From an uncultured Roseateles sp. (GTDB lineage: Bacteria; Pseudomonadota; Gammaproteobacteria; Burkholderiales; Burkholderiaceae): 9,454 nucleotides of DNA. Location: the NCBI GenBank assembly GCA_946480605.1, contig CAMLKW010000175.1:1-9454 (forward strand). Direction: 5' to 3'. The notes under the pieces were generated by a model, which was not told the DNA's origin, did not search any database, and saw only the letters and a program-made list of their open reading frames with translations. The stretch's first letter is position 1. Each line of letters begins with the position of its first letter. The position numbers were made by a program, and so were the translations under genes. Shown in pieces: positions 4,961 to 9,454 of the stretch.

Positions 4961-5917
4961 ATGCTGCAACGTCGTTCCGCCCTGGCCGCACTGGCCGCCC
5001 TGCCCTTTGCGGCTGCTGCGCAGGATGCCAAGCCCGTCAGGCTGCTGGTCGGCTTTCCCGCCGGCGGCGGTACCGACGCCATCGCGCGGTTGCTGGCCGA
5101 GGCGCTGCACGCGTCGCTGGGCACGTCGGTCATCGTCGAGAACAAGCCAGGCGCCGGGGGGCAGTTGGCCGCCCAGGCATTGAAGGCCGCGCCGGCCGAC
5201 GGCACGACCTTCTTCGTCAGCCACGACCACACGATCTCGATACTGCCGCTGGTGCTGAAGAACCCCGGCTTCGACCCCGCCAAGGACTTCACGCCGGTGG
5301 CAGGCTTCGCCACATTCGCCAATGCCATCGCGCTGTCGGGTGGTACGCCCGCAGCCAGCCTGCCGGACTACCTGGCCTGGGTGAAGAAGCATGGCGGCCA
5401 GGGCAACGTGGGCGTGCCGGCGCCGGCCTCGGTGCCGGAGTTCCTCGTCAAGCTGCTGGGCGAGAAGCACGGGCTGAACCTGCTCAGCGTGCCCTACCGC
5501 GGCAGCGCGCCCATGATCGCGGAGATGCTGGGCAACCAGATCAGCGCCGGCGTGGGCTCGGTGCCCGACCTCATCGTGAACCACCAGCAGAAGAAGCTGC
5601 GCATCGTGGCCGTCATGGGCCAGCAGCGCCAGGCGGTGCTGCCCGAGGTCCCCACGTTCGCGGAACTGGGTATCCAGGGCTTCGAGGACCTGCCCTACTA
5701 CGGCCTGTTCGCGCCGGCGGGCACGGCGCCGGCGGTGGTCGAGCGCTTCTCGAACGCCCTGGCCGGCGTCATCGCGCAGCCGGGCGTCAAGGCGCGATTG
5801 GCCGAGTTGGGCCTGTCGGTGGGACACATGAACCCTTCGCAGCTCGCGGCCCGGGAGCGCGCCTATGCGGCGGCCTGGGCCCGGATCATCAGGGCGGGTG
5901 GCTTCCAGCCTCAGTGA
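4961..5917 (+). CDS. Tripartite tricarboxylate transporter substrate-binding protein (TctC/Bug family)
   Basis: A 318-residue periplasmic solute-binding protein. It has a short signal peptide, MLQRRSALAALAALPFAAAAQ, with cleavage probably near residue 20. The family blocks are KPVRLLVGFPAGGGTDAIARLLAEAL (the first strand and ligand loop), VIVENKPGAGGQLAAQALKAAPADGTT, VPYRGSAPMIAEMLGNQISAG (second ligand loop) and LPEVPTFAELGI. Family members bind carboxylates or related small molecules for TctAB-type carriers. No tctA or tctB is in the window, so it is an orphan, as is common in Burkholderiales. It lies 31 nt after the XRE-cupin gene and is probably co-transcribed with it, which suggests its substrate may relate to threonine or glycine metabolism; that is inference. 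Its 3' end overlaps the convergent YihY-family gene by 29 nt. Confidence 0.95.
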   Translation: MLQRRSALAALAALPFAAAAQDAKPVRLLVGFPAGGGTDAIARLLAEALHASLGTSVIVENKPGAGGQLAAQALKAAPADGTTFFVSHDHTISILPLVLKNPGFDPAKDFTPVAGFATFANAIALSGGTPAASLPDYLAWVKKHGGQGNVGVPAPASVPEFLVKLLGEKHGLNLLSVPYRGSAPMIAEMLGNQISAGVGSVPDLIVNHQQKKLRIVAVMGQQRQAVLPEVPTFAELGIQGFEDLPYYGLFAPAGTAPAVVERFSNALAGVIAQPGVKARLAELGLSVGHMNPSQLAARERAYAAAWARIIRAGGFQPQ

Positions 5918-7178
5918 CCAACAGTTGTTGAAGCGTCAGGGCTGACCACTGCCCCTGACGCCACAGGTTGGCCAGCAGCCCCTGGCGCCCCGCGAGGAAG
6001 GCGGAGATCAGCGGTTCGGCCGGCGTGTGTTCGGGCGCGCACAGCAGCACCAGACGCTGCGCGCCGTCCTCCTCCAGCCGCCCCACCCAGTCCAAGGCCA
6101 GCAACTGGTCGAGGATGGGGCTGAGCTGCAGCGGGTCCACGCGCAGGGCGCTGGCCAGGCGCAGATGGGTCAGGCCGCTGCGGCCGGCATCGCGAGCGCG
6201 CTGCAGCTCGCGCAGCGTCTCCAGCGCCAGCGCCATGGGCTGGCCGGGCGTGCCGGGTCGCAGATGCAGCCGCCCGGTCAGGCTGGGCGTGTTGGCCGCC
6301 AGGATGGCGCCCAGCAGCACGATGACCCAGCCGAGGTAGACCCAGATCAGGAACACCGGCACGGTCGCAAACGCGCCGTACAGCGTCGAGTAGGTCGGCA
6401 CCTTCTTCACGTACCAGGCCAGCAGCGACTTTGCGAGGGCGAAGCCGATGGACACGAACACGCCACCCAGCAGCGCGTGCCGCCAGCGCACGTGCGTGTT
6501 GGGCACGTAGTGGAACAGGCCGGCCATGGCCAGGCCCAGCAGCACGATGTCGGCACCGCCCAGCAGCGTGGAGACGCTGTCGGGCATCTTGCCTATGAAG
6601 CCCTGGCCGGCGCTGACGGCATAGCTGGTCAGCGTCAGGCTGCCGCCCAGCAGCAGCGGCCCCAGCGTCAGCGCAGCCCAGTAGACCAGCACGCGCTGGG
6701 CCATCGGGCGCGGGCGCTGCACGCGCCAGATGGCATTCAGCGTGCGGTCGATGGTCAGCATCAGCGCCAGCGCCGTGATGCCCAGCACCACGAGGCCGAC
6801 GACCCCCAACCGGTTGGCCTTGGCCGCAAACTGCGTCAGCGACGCCAGCACCGGCTTGGCGATGTTGGGCGGGATCAGGCTCTTCAGGAAGTACTGCTCC
6901 AGCGCCGACTGGAAGCTGGAGAACATCGGAAAGGCCGTGAAGACGGCCAGCATCACCGTCAGCAGCGGCACCAGGCTGATCAGCGTCGTGAACGTCAGGC
7001 TGCCGGCGGTCAGGCCCAGCTTCTCCTCGCGGAAACGCTGGCGGAAGGTGTGCAGCGTCTGCAGCCAGGGCCATGCCAGCAGGTCGGCGATGAAGGCGTT
7101 CGCAAACGCGATGGGGTTGCGGGCCAGTGGCGCATCCGGGTTGTCGGCGGGAGGCGGAGACGAGGGTGTCAGGGACAT
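5889..7178 (-). CDS. YihY/UPF0761 family inner-membrane protein
   Basis: A 429-residue integral membrane protein of the YihY family (PF03631), once misnamed ribonuclease BN. About six membrane helices lie near residues 62-84, 126-143, 163-186, 205-224, 235-256 and 270-296. Family hallmarks are LGLTAGSLTFTTLISLVPLLTV (54-75), DRTLNAIWRVQRPRP (144-158), YVPNTHVRWRHALLGG (224-239) and YSTLYGAFATVPVFLIWVYLGW (263-284). The tail from about residue 315 is soluble and resembles a winged-helix fold, as in the longer proteobacterial members. I start at the ATG at 7178; the in-frame extension to 7256 runs into the divergent gene. Only a weak AGAAG precedes the ATG. The molecular function of the family is not established. 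Its end overlaps the TctC-type gene convergently. Confidence 0.93.
   Translation of the reverse strand: MSLTPSSPPPADNPDAPLARNPIAFANAFIADLLAWPWLQTLHTFRQRFREEKLGLTAGSLTFTTLISLVPLLTVMLAVFTAFPMFSSFQSALEQYFLKSLIPPNIAKPVLASLTQFAAKANRLGVVGLVVLGITALALMLTIDRTLNAIWRVQRPRPMAQRVLVYWAALTLGPLLLGGSLTLTSYAVSAGQGFIGKMPDSVSTLLGGADIVLLGLAMAGLFHYVPNTHVRWRHALLGGVFVSIGFALAKSLLAWYVKKVPTYSTLYGAFATVPVFLIWVYLGWVIVLLGAILAANTPSLTGRLHLRPGTPGQPMALALETLRELQRARDAGRSGLTHLRLASALRVDPLQLSPILDQLLALDWVGRLEEDGAQRLVLLCAPEHTPAEPLISAFLAGRQGLLANLWRQGQWSALTLQQLLVTEAGSHPP
5933..5961 (+). repeat. 9-bp inverted repeat just after the TctC-type stop codon
   Basis: GCGTCAGGG (5933-5941) and CCCTGACGC (5953-5961) are perfect complements around an 11-nt loop. 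The repeat begins 15 nt after the TctC-type stop at 5917 and lies inside the last codons of the convergent YihY-family gene. There is no T-run on either side, so it is not a standard intrinsic terminator, but it could stabilise or pause the binding-protein mRNA end. Confidence 0.55.
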
Positions 7179-7184
7179 GGCTTC

Positions 7185-7190
7185 TATGAT
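7185..7190 (+). promoter_or_regulatory. Putative -10 box of DUF2069 gene (TATGAT)
   Basis: TATGAT matches TATAAT at 5 of 6 positions and ends 9 nt before the ATG at 7200. The divergent gap is only 21 nt, so the mRNA would have a leader of about 3 nt. No Shine-Dalgarno sequence and no good -35 are visible. Any -35 would have to lie inside the start of the YihY-family gene. Confidence 0.3.
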
Positions 7191-7199
7191 GCCGCAGCT

Positions 7200-7580
7200 A
7201 TGTCCCCTGCCCTCGAAAGAACCGAACCCAGCACCGGCGAACGCCTGTCGCGCCAACTGGCCTTCCTCAGCACCGCGCTGCTGTGCCTGCTGTGCCTGGC
7301 CTGGGAGCTGTGGCTTTCACCCACGGGCCGCGGCACGCTGGCCATCAAGGCGCTGCCCTTGCTGCTGCCGCTGCCGGGCCTGTGGCGCTATCGCATGTAC
7401 ACGTATCGCGCGCTGTCGCTGTTCATCTGGCTCTACATCATGGAGGGGCTGGTGCGCTCCACCAGCGAAAGCGGTGCGGGCCAATGGCTGGCGGTCGCCG
7501 AAGTGGCGCTGGGCCTGATCATCTTCACCGCCTGCACCGCGCAGATCCGCCAGCGCCTGGCGGCCGCGAAGGCGTCATGA
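7200..7580 (+). CDS. DUF2069 family inner-membrane protein
   Basis: A 126-residue protein with four hydrophobic segments (about residues 21-38, 46-60, 68-84 and 97-113), so an inner-membrane protein. The DUF2069 blocks are KALPLLLPLPGLWRYRMYTYRALSLFIWLYIMEGLVR (50-86) and LAVAEVALGLIIFTACTAQIRQRL. The function of the family is unknown. I start at the ATG at 7200 because no other in-frame start fits between it and the divergent YihY-family gene 21 nt away. Its stop overlaps the ATG of the FAD-linked oxidase as ATGA, so the two are probably translationally coupled and form one transcript. Confidence 0.9.
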   Translation: MSPALERTEPSTGERLSRQLAFLSTALLCLLCLAWELWLSPTGRGTLAIKALPLLLPLPGLWRYRMYTYRALSLFIWLYIMEGLVRSTSESGAGQWLAVAEVALGLIIFTACTAQIRQRLAAAKAS

Positions 7581-8980
7581 GCGATTTCCTCGCTGCCCTG
7601 CGCGAGCGGCTGGGCGAGCCGGGGCTGCTGGCCGGTGGCGACCTGGCCGCCTACGAGAACGACTGGCGCAAGCGCTATGTGGGCCGCGCGCTGGCCGTGG
7701 CGAGGCCGGCGTCGACCGAGGAAGTCGCGGCCGTGATCAAGCTCTGCCACGAGCACCGTGTGTCCGTCGTGCCCCAGGGCGGCAACACCGGCCTGGTGGG
7801 CGGCTCCACGCCGGACGACAGCGGCCGGCAACTCGTACTCAGCCTCACGCGCATGAAGCAGGTGCGCAGCATCGATATCGCCAACGCAAGCCTGACCGCC
7901 GAGGCCGGCTGCGTGCTGGCCGACGTGCAGGCGGCGGCAGCGGGCGCAGGCATGCTGTTCCCGCTGAGCCTGGCGGCCGAGGGCTCGTGCACGCTGGGCG
8001 GCAATCTGGCGACCAACGCCGGCGGCACGCAGGTGCTGCGCTATGGCAATGCGCGCGAGCTGTGCCTGGGGCTGGAGGTGGTGACCGCCACCGGCGAGGT
8101 CTGGCAGGGCCTGTCGGGCCTGCGCAAGGACAACACCGGCTATGACCTGCGCGACCTGTTCATCGGCAGCGAGGGCACGCTGGGCGTCATCACCGCGGCG
8201 ACGATGAAGCTGTACCCGCAGCCGAAGGAGAAGCTGACCGCGCTGGCCGCCTGTGCATCATTGGACGATGCGGTGGCGCTGCTGGGCCTGGCTCGCGAGC
8301 GCGCGGGCGATGCGCTGACCGGCTTCGAGGTGATGAACCGCGCGTCGCTGGCCTTGGTGGCCCGCGAGCTGCCGCAACTGGCGCAGCCGCTGGCGCCGGC
8401 CGAATGGACGGTGCTGCTGGAACTGTCCGACGCCGAAAGCGCGGAGCATGCGCGGGGCGTGTTCGAAGGGCTGCTCGAAGCAGCCTTCGAGCGCGGCGTT
8501 GTGCAGGATGCGGCCATCGCGCAGAACCTCGCCCAGGCGAAATCGTTCTGGCATCTGCGCGAATCCATCCCGCTGGCGCAGGCACAGGCGGGGCTGAACA
8601 TCAAGCACGACATTTCGCTGCCGGTGTCCGCCATCCCCGGCTTCGCCGCCGAGATGGACGCGGCGCTGGCCGCCTACATGCCGGGCATCGAGGTCATCGA
8701 CTTCGGCCACCTGGGCGACGGCAACCTGCACTACAACGTGCAGGCCCCGCGCGGCGTGGCGCCGGCCGAGTTCCTGGCCGCGCATGAGGCGGCGATCAAC
8801 GAGCGCGTCTACGACGCCGTGCAGCGGCGTGGCGGATCCATCTCGGCAGAGCACGGCATCGGCCGGCTCAAGCGCGAGGAGCTGCAGCAGCGTAAAGACC
8901 CGACGGCCCTCGCGCTGATGCGCGCAATCAAGCGGGCGCTGGACCCGCTCGATCTCCTCAACCCTGGGCGGCTGGTGTAG
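7577..8980 (+). CDS. FAD-linked oxidase, D-2-hydroxyacid dehydrogenase type (GlcD-like)
   Basis: A 467-residue flavoprotein of the FAD-binding PCMH (vanillyl-alcohol oxidase) superfamily that oxidises a D-2-hydroxyacid such as D-2-hydroxyglutarate, D-lactate or glycolate. The FAD domain spans about residues 37-215, with PQGGNTGLVGG (67-77), EGSCTLGGNLATNAGGTQVLRYGN (135-158), DNTGYDLRDLFIGSEGTLGVIT (185-206). The C-terminal substrate domain has NIKHDISLPVS (341-351), FGHLGDGNLHYN (376-387) and SAEHGIGRLK (423-432). H378, H385 and E425 are the likely metal ligands, as in D-2-hydroxyglutarate dehydrogenase. The end, LDPLDLLNPGRLV, is typical. It is a complete single-chain enzyme with no GlcE or GlcF partner nearby. 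The exact substrate cannot be told. Its 3' end overlaps the RND gene by 23 nt. Confidence 0.94.
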   Translation: MSDFLAALRERLGEPGLLAGGDLAAYENDWRKRYVGRALAVARPASTEEVAAVIKLCHEHRVSVVPQGGNTGLVGGSTPDDSGRQLVLSLTRMKQVRSIDIANASLTAEAGCVLADVQAAAAGAGMLFPLSLAAEGSCTLGGNLATNAGGTQVLRYGNARELCLGLEVVTATGEVWQGLSGLRKDNTGYDLRDLFIGSEGTLGVITAATMKLYPQPKEKLTALAACASLDDAVALLGLARERAGDALTGFEVMNRASLALVARELPQLAQPLAPAEWTVLLELSDAESAEHARGVFEGLLEAAFERGVVQDAAIAQNLAQAKSFWHLRESIPLAQAQAGLNIKHDISLPVSAIPGFAAEMDAALAAYMPGIEVIDFGHLGDGNLHYNVQAPRGVAPAEFLAAHEAAINERVYDAVQRRGGSISAEHGIGRLKREELQQRKDPTALALMRAIKRALDPLDLLNPGRLV

Positions 8981-9454
8981 GCGTGCCGCGACGGCCGGTC
9001 GCCAAGCGGCCGGCCTTGACGATCATGCGGAACACGAAGCGCACCAGCAGCAGCGTCAGCACGCACTCAATCAGCGTCAGCACGAAGGCGCCGGCCATCG
9101 TGAAGCGCGGCACGCGGCGGTGGAACTTGGCGATGGCGGCGTCGCGGGCGATCTCGATGCTGTCGTAGAAGCTGGGCACGACCAGCAGCGTCAGCAGCGT
9201 GGACGTGATGGTGCCGCCGATGATGGCCACCGCCATCGGGCGGTAGAACTCGCCGCCCTCGCCGATGCCTATGGCCACCGGCAGCATGCCGGCGATCAGC
9301 GCCAGGGTCGTCATCAAGATGGGCCGGAAGCGCTTGCGGCCCGCGTGCATCAGCGCCTCTTCGCGCGGGATGCCGGCGCGCTCCTCCTGGCGCGTCGCAT
9401 CCAGCAGCAGGATGGCGTTCTTGGCCACCAGGCCCATCAGCATGATGACGCCGA
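8958..9454 (-). CDS. RND efflux transporter permease, C-terminal end (cut by window edge)
   Basis: The last 164 residues of an inner-membrane proton-driven RND pump, probably of the HAE1 (hydrophobe/amphiphile efflux) group. In-frame sequence reaches the right edge and reads GVIMLMGLVAKNAILLLD, the usual block at helix 10. Then come the cytoplasmic loop EERAGIPREEALMHAGRKRFRPILMTT, helix 11 (LALIAGMLPVAIGIG), GGEFYRPMAVAIIGG and helix 12 (TITSTLLTLLVVPSFYDSI). Most RND pumps end shortly after this point. Here about 60 more residues follow, including a hydrophobic run, MAGAFVLTLIECVLTLLLVRFVFRMIV, that looks like an extra membrane helix. The stop at 8958 lies inside the end of the convergent FAD-oxidase gene. 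Substrate and partner genes are outside the window. Confidence 0.93.
   Translation of the reverse strand, partial: GVIMLMGLVAKNAILLLDATRQEERAGIPREEALMHAGRKRFRPILMTTLALIAGMLPVAIGIGEGGEFYRPMAVAIIGGTITSTLLTLLVVPSFYDSIEIARDAAIAKFHRRVPRFTMAGAFVLTLIECVLTLLLVRFVFRMIVKAGRLATGRRGTPTPAAQG

Noticed and set aside
4826..5827. Long minus-strand open frame opposite the TctC-type gene
   Set aside because: Arg/His/Gln-rich translation with no family features. The plus strand encodes a full periplasmic binding protein with signal peptide.
5911..7074. Second minus-strand frame inside the YihY-family gene
   Set aside because: Ala/Gly/Pro/Arg-rich out-of-frame reading of the same strand. The YihY frame has the membrane helices and the conserved blocks.
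8473..8492. GCTCGAAG / CTTCGAGC inverted repeat with a 4-nt loop
   Set aside because: It lies mid-gene in the FAD oxidase at a Leu-Glu-Ala-Ala-Phe-Glu stretch, where GC-rich codon choice readily makes such pairs; there is no T-run and no gene boundary.
1..9454. Search for CRISPR arrays, tRNA or rRNA genes, insertion sequences, toxin-antitoxin or defence modules
   Set aside because: No regularly spaced repeats, cloverleaf-like sequence, transposase motifs, long terminal inverted repeats or compositional break seen; every gene is a common chromosomal family.

Overview
The window looks like ordinary chromosome from a high-GC beta-proteobacterium of the order Burkholderiales. The reasons are very GC-rich coding sequence with strong third-position G/C, an orphan TctC/Bug-type solute-binding protein, a DUF2069 membrane protein paired with an FAD-linked oxidase, and a MipA/OmpV outer-membrane protein. 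The genus cannot be fixed from sequence alone; a Roseateles/Rubrivivax/Comamonadaceae-like genome is my guess. Ten genes are complete and two are cut by the window edges. I see no tRNA, rRNA, CRISPR array, insertion sequence, phage gene or compositional break, and no gene-free stretch longer than about 140 bases.

Left part (1-2095): the N-terminal third of chorismate synthase (aroC, minus) runs off the left edge. Upstream of it is a two-CBS-domain protein (minus), separated from aroC by a clear intrinsic terminator. Divergent from that is a small Mpo1-like/DUF962 membrane protein (plus), which converges on a MipA/OmpV porin-like protein (minus); the two genes share a CTAG as both stop codons.

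Centre (2132-5917): a threonine catabolic unit. kbl and an SDR-type threonine 3-dehydrogenase overlap by ATGA and are read to the left. A divergent XRE-cupin regulator is read to the right, followed 31 nt later by a TctC-type periplasmic binding protein. The 93-nt kbl/regulator gap holds a perfect 24-bp palindrome in an AT-rich island, the best candidate for the operator of this regulator. Tdh would oxidise L-threonine to 2-amino-3-ketobutyrate and Kbl would split that with CoA into glycine and acetyl-CoA.

Right part (5889-9454): a YihY/UPF0761 membrane protein (minus), then after only 21 nt a divergent pair, DUF2069 and an FAD-linked 2-hydroxyacid dehydrogenase-type oxidase overlapping by ATGA. 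Last comes the C-terminal end of an RND efflux permease (minus) with what looks like an extra terminal membrane helix.

Two patterns recur. All three convergent gene pairs overlap at their 3' ends (4, 29 and 23 nt). Three genes lacking a Shine-Dalgarno sequence have a -10-like hexamer 6-9 nt before the ATG, which would give leaderless or nearly leaderless mRNAs. I found no convincing wholly new system. The best leads are the palindromic operator and its possible control of kbl-tdh and the binding protein.
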